Shown here: positions 18,001 through 24,886 of the stretch, piece after piece
Numbering within the stretch: position 1 is the stretch's first letter
Layout of the letters: each line of letters opens with the position of its first letter
Position numbers and translations under genes: made by a program
DNA from: a virus
Length of the DNA stretch: 44,220 nucleotides
Reading direction: 5' to 3' (one strand)
IMG/VR virus record: IMGVR_UViG_3300028025_001992
Coordinates: 1-44,220 of that record
The notes under the pieces: generated by a model
Databases searched by the model: none
What the model was told of the DNA's origin: nothing
Seen by the model: the letters and a program-made list of their open reading frames with translations, nothing else

Positions 18001-18389
18001 GCCATTTCAATACCATTGTTACGAACTGCAATAGTGGCATCGCGCATTGCGGTGTAGCCAAGACCAGTTGATTTACCAACTGCTCGCATGGCAACGTCCA
18101 TTTCGTTAACCTGCGCGGCGGCGTAAAATGATTTAACGCCAAAAGCAATTATGGCGCTACCAGCAATAGCGCTAACAGCGCCAAGTCCCATTAATGTTTT
18201 GTGAGCAATGCTGGCACCGCCAGCAAAACTTTGAATCTGCTGGTTTGCGCTGTTCATAGAAGAACCAGCGTTCTTTAACGAACCACCAAAAGCATCAGCG
18301 GATTGAGCCGCTTGGTTCATGTTACGAACAAAGTTAGAAGCGTCAGCGGATATACGGGCTAGTACATCCGTTACGATTGCGTCTGCCAC
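15081..18389 (-). CDS. Tape measure protein
   Basis: At 1102 aa this is the largest gene in the window. It has a helical N-terminus with TMP-like Asn/Ala/Ser repeats (SADAFGGSLKNAGSSMNSAN), a minor-tail block around residues 100-260 (STGLGYTAMRDATIAVRNNG), several long hydrophobic stretches in the centre (VLAIIGLVTAFVYLW and others) that form pore segments in known TMPs, and a helical C-terminus. At ~1.5 Angstrom per residue a tail of about 160 nm is expected (inference). It follows the two tail assembly chaperone frames, the standard siphovirus order. Confidence 0.95.
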   Translation of the reverse strand: MADAIVTDVLARISADASNFVRNMNQAAQSADAFGGSLKNAGSSMNSANQQIQSFAGGASIAHKTLMGLGAVSAIAGSAIIAFGVKSFYAAAQVNEMDVAMRAVGKSTGLGYTAMRDATIAVRNNGIEMAAAQQMVLLYAKANLQLADSSKVARVAQDLAVLSGANSTDTAMRLTYAIMNQDTLMLRHLGITKTASQAFEEYARANNTSAKALTEYQKKQAITNMVIAEGAKVAGVYEAAMKEPAKVLRSYPRLFNEIQVAVGQGLTTAFGPLILNTYDALKAFTGLVREGGALTPVVDAIGRAFTYITAPIVAGMEALKKFLKGIQETANTVKMYGDRLTEIGGSAGMLEIKTKALAETFAKFIPIIASVGTGLGILFGKNLLQGVPIVGNLVGGLNPLLGALVALVMTTPALQEAFVNLFKAFVPLKDMATGVAGALGGVLSFAVASLVGIINSLATVISYVTNWMAKNKDFAIALATGIGVATIAYQLLANWTKIYIGITKVVAAVNTFLAASFSFPVLAIIGLVTAFVYLWRTSETFRNVITSVIDTVARAIGAGVGFILNTMASLLEGFANVMGQGGALRDLFILVFNGIIKVVGFVIAGVINYFAELLLAFSSLISAGSFIAKAMATVWTYIGEVIKSFVVYFIQSVANIVGFFAGLLEAVAEFGEGFSQGFNKIGDVVADFARGTLRILGKLLTGVFSAARNLVKGIVDAITGVFRGGNNSAEEAARQIGSYTDTVFKFTNAGAKALRGIQRGLEGTANRISSINVGNFAEGVITGLSNGAKTAGTFLKDIAKKITDFANKDWGSGIADTLVNAALVAAAWLRSAATSVLDFTQEGFSQNLTEGISGFLDLVQGMFDSAGKTIGNESETLFDPITDAINDVADGADGAAQRASDRLKRVTEAAKSALSEIQKQAQQVLAFSDQVKKGINDFGGIASLNPDQGVPVTANMIIDNMRQRLAKITKFGTDLRTLAGLGLNNASLQELIQAGPVAGGAMAAALVKEGQSAVSQVNSFQSGIDLAGSAIGDIAARSQFGMGTVEAQGVVNTTIEVKEGAVQIVFGDNLDNETRTDIRETVNSAIAEAMAELARELANQRA

Positions 18390-18392
18390 TTT

Positions 18393-18596
18393 CTAACCTT
18401 TCCGTTTATTGGCTCTACGTTCCTCTTCAGCCCGTAAGTTGTGTAAAGTTTCCCATTCCATCAACTCATAGGCTGTAATGGGACGATGGTTGGGGGAACC
18501 GTATAACAGTTCCCCCACCGTCCTACCCAATTTCTCGGCTAAGTCAAAAACAAATCTACGAGTCGGATGAGTCAGGAAATCGTTTTCCTGCTTCAT
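18393..18596 (-). CDS. Tail assembly chaperone, downstream frame (GT-like)
   Basis: A 67-aa frame (MKQENDFLTHPTRRFVFDLA...RRANKRKG) overlapping the end of the upstream chaperone frame by 41 bases. Its codons are offset by +1 (equivalently -2) relative to that frame. The ATG has no well-placed ribosome-binding site (GGAGG lies about 17 bases upstream). Downstream TAC frames are normally made as a fusion by programmed frameshifting; a run GGAAAAC lies in the overlap. Whether it is expressed by shift or re-initiation cannot be told from sequence. Confidence 0.65.
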   Translation of the reverse strand: MKQENDFLTHPTRRFVFDLAEKLGRTVGELLYGSPNHRPITAYELMEWETLHNLRAEEERRANKRKG

Positions 18597-18927
18597 CGCT
18601 CTCTTGCTTTGACAAACCTCCGACCTGCATACCTGCTTCAGCCAAACGGTCTAAAGCGGTGGCAGATTTAGCCATTAGTACATCTCGGTCTGAAGGAGAG
18701 AAAATTTTCTCACCCGTTTCTGGGTCATGTGCAGAAGCAATTACGATATCTGGATACATGACTTTTAAGTCAACTGCTCCAGTAGTCGGATTAACTGCAC
18801 TTTCCAGAATTGCTGTACGGTCAGCACCAGTCATTCCACGAACTTCGATAGACATTCCCCATTCAGGGACTTCTACGATTTTCTTTGGAATATCGTCTGT
18901 TGCTAAGATTTGGTCACGGATGGACAC
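18556..18927 (-). CDS. Tail assembly chaperone, upstream frame (G-like)
   Basis: A 123-aa protein starting with GTG, with AAGGAG five bases upstream (MSIRDQILATDDIPKKIVEV). It has the size, acidic character and position (between tail tube and tape measure) of siphovirus tail assembly chaperones, including the segment WGMSIEVRGMTGADRTAILE seen in actinophage homologues. These proteins coat the tape measure during tail assembly and are absent from the virion. Confidence 0.8.
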   Translation of the reverse strand: MSIRDQILATDDIPKKIVEVPEWGMSIEVRGMTGADRTAILESAVNPTTGAVDLKVMYPDIVIASAHDPETGEKIFSPSDRDVLMAKSATALDRLAEAGMQVGGLSKQESDEAGKRFPDSSDS

Positions 18928-18980
18928 TTTTTCTCCTTGAGGTTAGGGGCACTAAAGCCACGTTTTTATTCAGTTATGTC

Positions 18981-19418
18981 TTACGCTGTTGTGTCGCGTG
19001 TGATAGCGCCAGTAACCTGCAACTCAAGTGAGAAGGTTACAACGTCACCAACAGAAGCGGATACTTCGTAAGATGTGATGAGTGCTTCACCCTGATACTC
19101 AGGGTTGCCTACCGCAATAGCACCGCTGTTTGCGCGGTATGTCCAAGAGGAACTGGTTACAGTTCCAGCGGCTAGAGCGGCTTGAACAGCGTTAATCTGA
19201 GCATCAATAGTTGCGTCAAATTTACCAGAAATAGAAATGGTTGCATCGGATAGACCAGTGATGTAGGACTTTGCGCTGGAACCCATAGTTGTGGTTTCAG
19301 CAGTTTCAAGCGATTGTGAAAATGAGATGTCTTCGATTACATCTGTTAGTGCTACAAGTGTTCCAGACGCGTTGTCTAGTTCAAAGCGAGCGGATTTACC
19401 GTGACGAAATGTTGGCAT
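18981..19418 (-). CDS. Tail tube protein paralogue (2)
   Basis: 145 aa from the ATG at 19416-19418, chosen because GGAGGT lies 10 bases upstream and because the protein then starts MPTFRHGK exactly like its neighbour. Further shared blocks are ETAETTTMGSSAKSYITGLS and DATISISGKFDATID. The C-terminus (EVSASVGDVVTFSLELQVTG) is typical of actinophage major tail proteins. It begins 7 bases after the first tail tube gene. It is shorter than its partner because it lacks the insert seen there. Confidence 0.8.
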   Translation of the reverse strand: MPTFRHGKSARFELDNASGTLVALTDVIEDISFSQSLETAETTTMGSSAKSYITGLSDATISISGKFDATIDAQINAVQAALAAGTVTSSSWTYRANSGAIAVGNPEYQGEALITSYEVSASVGDVVTFSLELQVTGAITRDTTA

Positions 19419-19425
19419 AGTGGTG

Positions 19426-20148
19426 TTACCTCCGTGAGATTGCCAGTGAGTAGGTGATTGCACCAGAAGAACCAGTGTCAACTGCGCGACCACGCAAGTA
19501 ACGATTGATTGTTCCTGATACGGATTTTTGTTCTGATAATTCAGTACCAGCAGACACAACTGTAAAAGTAATTAAATCTGCAAAAGTGCTGTTATCTGAA
19601 GAATGTTGCAACTTTATTGTGGTTGAACCATTTCCAGTATTATCAGTGACGTGCAGATTTGCTACTAATCCATTAGCGCTACTTGCAGAATTATCATTTG
19701 ATGAAGAGTTAACAGTTGCACCTGCGGCTACTGAAGCCCCACCAACAATGATTTTTCCTGCATTTATTCCCCCGTCTAATTGCAAATCTGAAGTAACTGT
19801 TACCACGTCTGCAACTGGTGAGGAAATTTCATATGAGTTTGAGCGACTTACTCCAAAGAAGCAAGGCTCTCCAGCAACTAATCCAGTGGTACAAATAGTT
19901 ACAATTGTTGAACTTTCATTTGTCAACGCACTGTTTAAAGTTGTGTCATTTACTTCGCCCTCAAACATTCCACTTAAAGAAACCGTGGCGTCCTGTAGGG
20001 ATGTTATGTAGGTCTTTGCATCATTGCCAAATGCTGTAGTTTCGGATGTTTCCGATGAACTCGACATTGACGCTTCATTTAAGTATGAAGAAAGATTGTA
20101 ATTACCAAAAAGAACTGCTGTCTTTTTACCGTGACGGAATGTAGGCAT
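19426..20148 (-). CDS. Tail tube protein paralogue (1), with insert domain
   Basis: A 240-aa protein starting MPTFRHGKKTAVLFGNYNLS. It shares SETSETTAFGNDAKTYITSL and DATVSLSGMFEGEV with the downstream 145-aa gene. After residue ~125 it carries an extra ~100-residue beta-rich segment (VASVAAGATVNSS, then STTIKLQHSSDNSTFADLIT), ending RGRAVDTGSSGAITYSLAIS. It may be an alternative or decorated tube subunit, or a tube-tip protein. Which of the two is the major subunit cannot be decided from sequence. Confidence 0.75.
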   Translation of the reverse strand: MPTFRHGKKTAVLFGNYNLSSYLNEASMSSSSETSETTAFGNDAKTYITSLQDATVSLSGMFEGEVNDTTLNSALTNESSTIVTICTTGLVAGEPCFFGVSRSNSYEISSPVADVVTVTSDLQLDGGINAGKIIVGGASVAAGATVNSSSNDNSASSANGLVANLHVTDNTGNGSTTIKLQHSSDNSTFADLITFTVVSAGTELSEQKSVSGTINRYLRGRAVDTGSSGAITYSLAISRR

Positions 20149-20399
20149 TATTCAGCCACCTCTTCAACGACTTCTTCAACAACAACTTCTTCAACAGTTT
20201 CTTCAACTGTTTCTGGTTCTACTTCTGGTTCTGGAACAACTACAGTTTTCTTGGAAGATTTTCCGTCAACTGCTTCAATTAGACCGTCAGCCAAAAGCCA
20301 TGTGATTGAGGAACTGGGCAGGTCGGATACTTCATCCCCTGCTTCAGCACGCTTGTTTGGTGGATAATCCAAACCAACAAGTACACGATACTTAGCCAC
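20148..20399 (-). CDS. Small acidic-tailed protein, likely tail-related
   Basis: 83 aa from a GTG at 20397-20399 with AGAGGA upstream. A longer reading frame up to 20504 exists but has no ribosome-binding site and an unlikely composition. The N-terminal half is compact (MAKYRVLVGLDYPPNKRAEA, then SSITWLLADGLIEAVDGK), a type seen in small phage head-tail proteins. The C-terminal ~35 residues are almost only Glu, Val and Pro and so disordered and acidic. The stop overlaps the start of the tail tube gene (TAATG). Similar small proteins accompany capsid genes (compare 24887-25117). Confidence 0.65.
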   Translation of the reverse strand: MAKYRVLVGLDYPPNKRAEAGDEVSDLPSSSITWLLADGLIEAVDGKSSKKTVVVPEPEVEPETVEETVEEVVVEEVVEEVAE

Positions 20400-20469
20400 T
20401 TCTTGTCCTCTCTTACGGCAAGGCGAAACCCCTGCCATAAGACCACATTGGGCACGAGAAATGGCTGGG

Positions 20470-20515
20470 GACACTTGGTCACGTTCGCTGTTTGAAGCAT
20501 ACAATCACGACACGA
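20470..20515 (-). promoter_or_regulatory. Weak promoter candidate for the tail genes
   Basis: Just downstream of the terminator, the minus strand carries TTGGCG, then 16 bases, then TATGCT, followed about 80 bases later by the GTG start of the 83-aa gene. It fits a promoter restarting transcription for the tail operon, but the -35 match is poor. Confidence 0.3.
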
Positions 20516-20530
20516 CACGCCAAAAGGAAA

Positions 20531-20555
20531 CGCCGAGCCTTTTTGAGACTCGGCG
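20531..20555. terminator. Intrinsic terminator before the tail operon
   Basis: A perfect 7-bp stem, CGCCGAG (20531-20537) with CTCGGCG (20549-20555), 11-base loop. T-rich runs flank it on both strands (TTTTT on plus, TTTCCTTTT on minus), so it can act for leftward transcripts arriving from the zinc-finger gene. It lies in the 223-base gap 20400-20622, which has no other gene. Confidence 0.7.
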
Positions 20556-20622
20556 TTTTTATCACAATGAAGGGAGTGATAAGCAATTCCCTTTAGGAAT
20601 TACCTTTACCCTAGATGATTAT

Positions 20623-21093
20623 TTAGTTTTCTGCAAACTCAACCAACTTGACGTTGCTCACGGCAGTGAATTGAACTTCACCTTGAGCGTCTTTGATTCC
20701 TACTTTTACGTTTCCAAATGAGTCAATCCCAACCCATGAGATTTCTCCGACAGTTCCTACTGGAACCTTCCGACCTTTAAAAACTTCAACTGGGATACTT
20801 GGGACGTTTTCTTTAAGAGCGCTCCGCAAAGATTTCAACTGAGCGTTTAATTTCCCGTAGTCAATTTCATTGGATTCTGGGTTAAAGATAGCGTCTATGC
20901 AAGATTCGTAAGCCTGAATTGACTCTTCAACACTAAATCCCTTGCCATCGCAAAAGTGTGGCTCAATCCAACTACCTACACCGTTGTCATACTGCTCAGA
21001 CTTAGATTGACACAAAACCCACTTTTCGTTCCGATTTTTGTGCCAGAAAACTGAACTGCTACCGCACTTTTTACAAACTGCTTGTTGAGCCAC
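20623..21093 (-). CDS. Zinc-finger-containing hypothetical protein
   Basis: 156 aa using the GTG at 21091-21093 (AAGGGAAGG about 10 bases upstream; another GTG three codons earlier is too close to that site). The N-terminus has CKKCGSSSVFW and further downstream a lone C in WVLCQSK, so a zinc ribbon of which two ligands are clear. The C-terminal half looks like a small beta domain (VGTVGEISWVGIDSFGNVKV). It is preceded by the second copy of the 37-bp promoter box and followed by a terminator, so it is probably a single-gene unit. Function unknown. Confidence 0.65.
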   Translation of the reverse strand: MAQQAVCKKCGSSSVFWHKNRNEKWVLCQSKSEQYDNGVGSWIEPHFCDGKGFSVEESIQAYESCIDAIFNPESNEIDYGKLNAQLKSLRSALKENVPSIPVEVFKGRKVPVGTVGEISWVGIDSFGNVKVGIKDAQGEVQFTAVSNVKLVEFAEN

Positions 21094-21105
21094 TGTGACC
21101 ACCCT

Positions 21106-21142
21106 TCCCTTCTATAAGAAGTGTATCACAACCGCAGTTTAG
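21106..21142 (-). promoter_or_regulatory. Conserved 37-bp promoter box (copy 2)
   Basis: Identical at 32 of 37 positions to 41556-41592. On the minus strand it contains an extended -10 element TGATACACT (TACACT at 21120-21125), a CTAAAC block upstream and a GAAGGGA ribosome-binding region downstream, leading into the gene at 20623-21093. No TTGACA-like -35 is seen, which fits an extended -10 or activator-dependent promoter. Confidence 0.6.
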
Positions 21143-21439
21143 TTACGCATCATTTTCGCGTATTTGGCGGTCTAATCTTTCCTGCCTAATCATGGCTAAA
21201 GTAAGCCAATATCCAATGCCGTCAACTGGATTGTCCATTTTTGGCTTGTGGATTTCACGGGCTATTTTCATGCCTTCCATGCACAGGCAAACCTGCTCCG
21301 CTGTGACCTCTATTCCGAGGATTACAGACCAGATACGCGCCGCTCTGTCTAGGTTGTCTAATGGGTGCCCATAGTCATCGTTACGGTCTCCAAAGACCAG
21401 TTCTACGGCTGTATCGGCTATGTCTCGTGGGTCAATCAC
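21143..21439 (-). CDS. DUF6378-like conserved protein
   Basis: A 98-aa protein with the pattern of a widespread phage/bacterial family of unknown function (DUF6378 from memory): GDRNDDYGHPLDNLDRAARI, then W, VTAEQVCLCMEGMKIAREIH and KMDNPVDGIGYWLTLA. It overlaps the phosphoesterase gene by 4 bases (ATGA type), so the two are translated together. The pattern of conserved acids and helices is reminiscent of MazG-type all-alpha nucleotide hydrolases, but that is only a suggestion. Confidence 0.75.
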   Translation of the reverse strand: MIDPRDIADTAVELVFGDRNDDYGHPLDNLDRAARIWSVILGIEVTAEQVCLCMEGMKIAREIHKPKMDNPVDGIGYWLTLAMIRQERLDRQIRENDA

Positions 21440-22635
21440 GATAGAACTTCCAAATCTGCTACACGGCGGTCAGGATAGACAGCAAACGTCAAAACTCCTG
21501 CTTCACTGAACTCACCGCTCACCATCCGCCACCACTCTGAACCAGAATCCAAGGAAGGCGCTTGGAGCCACATACAACCGCCCCAGTCAGCCTGACGAAG
21601 ATGGTGGTAATGACCAGTAACCAGAATGTCCGAGTTTCCTACGCTTTGTTTTCCGCCAGCCATTTTGTTGTACCAAGCGTGTAACTTGGCTTCGGCGGTT
21701 CCGCCAGCGCGGGCAACGTGACCGTGAGTCAATCCAAGAATCCAACCAGCAATTTCAACTGTGACAGTTAAGTGGTCTTGCGGAATTATGAACTTGACGT
21801 GTCCGTAGGTTTCAGGATTAGTAGCCAAGATTTCAGCAACTTGCTCAACAACGGCTAAGTCATCATTGTCGCCAAATGACGTGTACGCCTTACCTTGAGC
21901 GCTTCGGTTCTCGCCGTGATTACCGCCAACTGCTACAACTACAACTTCAGGAAACATCTTTGACCAGCGAATAAGGGCATCTCTGAGCAAGCGTCTCGTG
22001 ACTTTTACTTGTTCACGCCTGTCCAACTCAGTGGAGAATGTTTGCATCTCGTAGTGACCAATACAACCTTCAACGGCATCCCCAGTCCATAGGACATACA
22101 GGGAACCAAGTGGGCGTCCTAGTTTGCGTAATTCTTTAACTCTGGATTCAACGTCATCAATAGCCTTAAGAATTCGGTGGACTGTAGCAGTGGTTCCTTC
22201 TTTACCAATCTGCCAATCGGCTAGAACTACGCAGAAAGAACCTTCGGCTGTGGCTATTTCTTTCTTTGCTGGTTTGTGATTCTTAATTTCATTAATAAGT
22301 TCTGATACATCAACGGTATCCTGCCGAACTTTTTTGATTACCTTGGCTTTCCACTGGCGATAGAGAACTGGACCCTCTGGGGAGCCACCGTGCCAAGCAT
22401 TAAAAAGCACTGGTTCAACAATTTCGAACTCATCAGGGTTTAATTCAAAGATAGATAGAACAGCGTTCCATTGTGGTGGGTCGGTTCCTGCAATTGGGTC
22501 AGTAGTTACGGTTCCTGCATCGCCGTTCCATTGGAATCCAGATGACCAATCGGCGCTTTTCTTGCGATTAGGTTCTAGGGTTTTGCCCGCTTCTACGGGT
22601 TCAAGAAGTTGATTTACTTCTTCGTCAAATGTCAT
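21436..22635 (-). CDS. Calcineurin-like metallophosphoesterase
   Basis: A 399-aa protein. After a ~130-residue N-terminal region, the metallophosphoesterase motifs occur in order: LADWQIGKEG (metal-binding Asp), LWTGDAVEG (GD motif), VGGNHGENR (GNHE-like motif), GLTHGHVAR and VTGHYHHLRQ (C-terminal His motifs). Substrate could be a nucleotide, nucleic acid or phosphoprotein. It is co-translated with the DUF6378-like gene and overlaps the HTH gene by 4 bases. A similar set beside structural genes occurs in actinophages, where its role is not established. Confidence 0.88.
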   Translation of the reverse strand: MTFDEEVNQLLEPVEAGKTLEPNRKKSADWSSGFQWNGDAGTVTTDPIAGTDPPQWNAVLSIFELNPDEFEIVEPVLFNAWHGGSPEGPVLYRQWKAKVIKKVRQDTVDVSELINEIKNHKPAKKEIATAEGSFCVVLADWQIGKEGTTATVHRILKAIDDVESRVKELRKLGRPLGSLYVLWTGDAVEGCIGHYEMQTFSTELDRREQVKVTRRLLRDALIRWSKMFPEVVVVAVGGNHGENRSAQGKAYTSFGDNDDLAVVEQVAEILATNPETYGHVKFIIPQDHLTVTVEIAGWILGLTHGHVARAGGTAEAKLHAWYNKMAGGKQSVGNSDILVTGHYHHLRQADWGGCMWLQAPSLDSGSEWWRMVSGEFSEAGVLTFAVYPDRRVADLEVLS

Positions 22636-23000
22636 TTAGGACACCTGCAACCGCCACCTTTAAATCTTCGCCTATGGCGTTGAATGGCGTAATGGCTAAC
22701 TGACAAATCGTATTTTGTAAGCAATGCGGAAATTTTACTTGCTGAAACCTGAGTTTCATCTATAAGAGTTGTTAGTTTTTTGTAGATTTCGGAATCTACT
22801 TCATCTAAAACAAAATAAACAGGGCATTGAACTCGTCCAGTTGTTCCCCGTTGAATAAGAAATTCAAGTTCGCTACTTAGCGCCGTTTTCTGCTTTGCAC
22901 CTTGAGCATCGGATACTCCAAGGTCTTGTAACTGAGAGGGCGATAATTCTGTTGCATCTCCAGCATCTAGGGAGGTCATCAGTTCTTTCACTCTTGCCAT
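22632..23000 (-). CDS. HTH DNA-binding protein (small terminase-like)
   Basis: A 122-aa protein. The C-terminal half has a helix-turn-helix-like pattern (SASKISALLTKYDLSVSHYA, then IQRHRRRF) ending in GGGCRCPK, a basic Cys-containing tail. Similar HTH proteins next to phosphoesterase genes are seen in actinophages, some annotated as terminase small subunit-like. Without a large terminase nearby the packaging role is uncertain. It could instead regulate the neighbouring genes. The stop overlaps the phosphoesterase start. Confidence 0.6.
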   Translation of the reverse strand: MARVKELMTSLDAGDATELSPSQLQDLGVSDAQGAKQKTALSSELEFLIQRGTTGRVQCPVYFVLDEVDSEIYKKLTTLIDETQVSASKISALLTKYDLSVSHYAIQRHRRRFKGGGCRCPK

Positions 23001-23018
23001 ATGGGTCTTTCCCTTCGG

Positions 23019-23246
23019 TCACTGTGTCACCTCAAATTGCACTTCGCAATCTAGGCAAAATGACACCTTTCCTCCACCCATTGTTTCAACTGAATGTGTA
23101 TTTAAGTGTGAGCAACCCTCTGGCGTGTCGCTATTTTCCTTGACTTCTGGTTCTACAAGAGCCGTTGCTAATGCAAGCCGAATAGCGTGCAACTGTGAGA
23201 TACAGGCATCTATGGCTTGGATACAGGCTAACTCTCGTGGGGTCAT
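23019..23246 (-). CDS. Small zinc-binding hypothetical protein
   Basis: A 75-aa protein. An N-terminal helix (RELACIQAIDACISQLHAIR) is followed by a short metal-binding-like module with C-x-H (GCSHLNTHSV) and C-x2-C (FCLDCEVQF). It overlaps the tail terminator gene by 4 bases, which couples the inserted non-structural block to the structural genes. No family is recognised. Confidence 0.65.
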   Translation of the reverse strand: MTPRELACIQAIDACISQLHAIRLALATALVEPEVKENSDTPEGCSHLNTHSVETMGGGKVSFCLDCEVQFEVTQ

Positions 23247-23641
23247 GTCGAAACAATTGCCCTGTAGTTTGTGCTAATCATCGGGCGGTCATTCTTATCA
23301 AGACCCATAGGCAACACTGAGCCGATAGGAGCAATTCTCAGAACCGTAACTCCAGATAAGGTCTGGTTAGCCACGGACGCCAGCAAAAGCCGTATGGTTT
23401 GAGCCTTGTCTCTGGCGGTGACGTAATCTTCCCGTGTTCCGCGAACAATAATCTGAATTGCTGGATTATCTAGGATTGTGCTTCCCATAGTGAACTCAGG
23501 CATACCGCCTTCGCCTTCATAGATACAAACGCACGCATCTGGAGTTTCTGGCATACGGCTAAGGAATAAATTTGTTCCAAGAGTGCCTTGACCCTGAGCA
23601 ACTAAGTAATTACCAACTGCTTCTAAAATTGTATTAGCCAC
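23243..23641 (-). CDS. Tail terminator / minor capsid 3-like protein
   Basis: A 132-aa protein with the pattern of phage minor capsid 3/tail terminator proteins: VGNYLVAQGQGTLGTNLFLS, PDACVCIYEGEGG, then NPAIQIIVRGTREDYVTARD. Such proteins cap the tail tube and join it to the head. It is the last of the head-tail connector series and overlaps the upstream gp10-like gene by 8 bases. Confidence 0.7.
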   Translation of the reverse strand: MANTILEAVGNYLVAQGQGTLGTNLFLSRMPETPDACVCIYEGEGGMPEFTMGSTILDNPAIQIIVRGTREDYVTARDKAQTIRLLLASVANQTLSGVTVLRIAPIGSVLPMGLDKNDRPMISTNYRAIVST

Positions 23642-24077
23642 GAGGAATCCTTAATAAAATGTCTTTCATTCTCATACCGATGTTTCTGCTAAATGTTGGA
23701 GCACGTTCGTAAAGAGGTTGTTCTAGATACTTGCGCTGGGTTGGTTCGGCGTGACGGGCAAATCCTTCATGGACAATCATTGCATAAGCCGAAGCAGGGC
23801 CACCGTAGGAAATCTCAACATAGGAAGTTTTTCCATCAGATTGAACTGGAGAAACATATCCAGAACTTCTTAAAAGACCAGTATCAACTGGTACAAGCAT
23901 CTGGGAACGAGCAAAAACAACAGACGCTTCTTCCGCTAGAGCCATGGCAAATGAATTGCGAACATCTGTTTCTCTGCCAGCCTGAACTAATCCATTAATA
24001 AGTTCAGATAAACCTTCTACTTCTACATGGGGAGAAATTTTAGAATTTTTCTTAGTGTTGATATTTAATTTAGCCAT
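23634..24077 (-). CDS. Head-tail connector, HK97 gp10-like
   Basis: A 147-aa protein. VEGLSELINGLVQAGRETDV, VPVDTGLLRSSGYVSPVQ and YVEISYGGPASAYAMIVHEG are typical of HK97 gp10-like/minor tail connectors (the xVDTGxLRxS block is the family signature). A basic N-terminus precedes these. It starts directly after the 110-aa neck gene. Confidence 0.82.
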   Translation of the reverse strand: MAKLNINTKKNSKISPHVEVEGLSELINGLVQAGRETDVRNSFAMALAEEASVVFARSQMLVPVDTGLLRSSGYVSPVQSDGKTSYVEISYGGPASAYAMIVHEGFARHAEPTQRKYLEQPLYERAPTFSRNIGMRMKDILLRIPRG

Positions 24078-24410
24078 TTAAGCACCAAAGTAAATAATGA
24101 CGTGATGTTCGGCGTCAGTTTCGTCAGTAATGCTATCAACGGCAATAATTGGAACGGTTATTCCGTCTACAACCATTTTGTGCTTTACGGTAATTGACGG
24201 TGATACGGCTCCATAACTGGAAAACTTTCCAACTGAAACAACGTCCCGACCATTCATGTCTTTCATCATTTGAGTTTTGTAGGCAAGGCGTCCAGTTACA
24301 GACTGGGAGGTGCCAGAAAATGTTGTCTTACCGTAAGCGTCACGGGAACTTTCAGCAAAAAATGTTGCACTATCCTGCATCATTTCAGCCAACTCAGGGT
24401 CAATAGCCAT
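24078..24410 (-). CDS. Head closure / neck protein
   Basis: A 110-aa protein, mostly beta (TTFSGTSQSVTGRLAYKTQM, then VDSITDETDAEHHVIIYFGA), with the size and position of a head-closure protein (gp9/gp16-type head-tail joining family). It lies between the head-tail connector at 24413 and the gp10-like protein, with 2-base gaps, which is the standard neck gene order. Confidence 0.65.
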   Translation of the reverse strand: MAIDPELAEMMQDSATFFAESSRDAYGKTTFSGTSQSVTGRLAYKTQMMKDMNGRDVVSVGKFSSYGAVSPSITVKHKMVVDGITVPIIAVDSITDETDAEHHVIIYFGA

Positions 24411-24412
24411 GG

Positions 24413-24832
24413 TTAACTACCCCTGTTGTCGTCTATACCAACGTAGAAATCGCTCTTACGGGAATCAAACGTGCGTTCCCTAGTTCCCTTAAGTGAATTT
24501 GCATTTACAACTGGGGCTGATGGATACAAGCGAGCACGCTGGTTAGCAATCTGAATTGCCAACTCACGGTACTGACCAGCCTTGTTTGAGTAAGACTTGG
24601 AAATAGATAAATCTGCTACAGACTTAGAGGTTGAATCTGCAAGGCGAGTGAACTGACCAGCAATGGTTTCTGCTCCAACTCGCGCCGCTTCGTAGGGATT
24701 TGTCCAAGTTGTAAGTAAGTAAGTAATTTCTTCATTGCTTAAAAGTTCATCAGTTGAAACCGTATCCTGTAAAAGAAAACGTACTAAATCCAAACTAGAA
24801 CTAGATGGATTGCCTGAATAGGTAAATGTCAT
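24413..24832 (-). CDS. Head-tail connector (gp6-like adaptor)
   Basis: 139 aa from the ATG at 24830-24832, chosen over an upstream start because AAAGG lies just before it and the extra 17 residues would cross the terminator hairpin. The protein is all-alpha: LDLVRFLLQDTVSTDELLSN, EITYLLTTW, then NPYEAARVGAETIAGQFTRL, as in head-tail connector/adaptor proteins that sit on the portal. The first gene after the capsid terminator. Confidence 0.7.
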   Translation of the reverse strand: MTFTYSGNPSSSSLDLVRFLLQDTVSTDELLSNEEITYLLTTWTNPYEAARVGAETIAGQFTRLADSTSKSVADLSISKSYSNKAGQYRELAIQIANQRARLYPSAPVVNANSLKGTRERTFDSRKSDFYVGIDDNRGS

Positions 24833-24856
24833 TTTAAGCCTTTCTAGAAACAGAAA

Positions 24857-24880
24857 GGGCGACCTCCGTGAAGGTCGCCC
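24857..24880. terminator. Terminator after the capsid genes
   Basis: A 9-bp perfect stem, GGGCGACCT (24857-24865) with AGGTCGCCC (24872-24880), 6-base loop. On the minus strand TTTCTGTTTCT follows, so it works for the leftward transcript. It sits just after the small protein next to the major capsid gene and probably lowers expression of the downstream connectors relative to capsid protein. Confidence 0.8.
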
Positions 24881-24886
24881 CACTGC

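Noticed and set aside
18556-18940. Plus-strand frame opposite the tail assembly chaperone (18659-18940)
   Set aside because: Antisense shadow; no start signals and opposite to the direction of all neighbouring genes.
19505-20011. 168-aa plus-strand frame over the tail tube gene
   Set aside because: Antisense shadow of a well-supported structural gene with no ribosome-binding site.
20400-20504. N-terminal extension of the small tail-related protein
   Set aside because: The extra 35 residues have no upstream ribosome-binding site; the GTG at 20397-20399 has AGAGGA and gives a more typical start.
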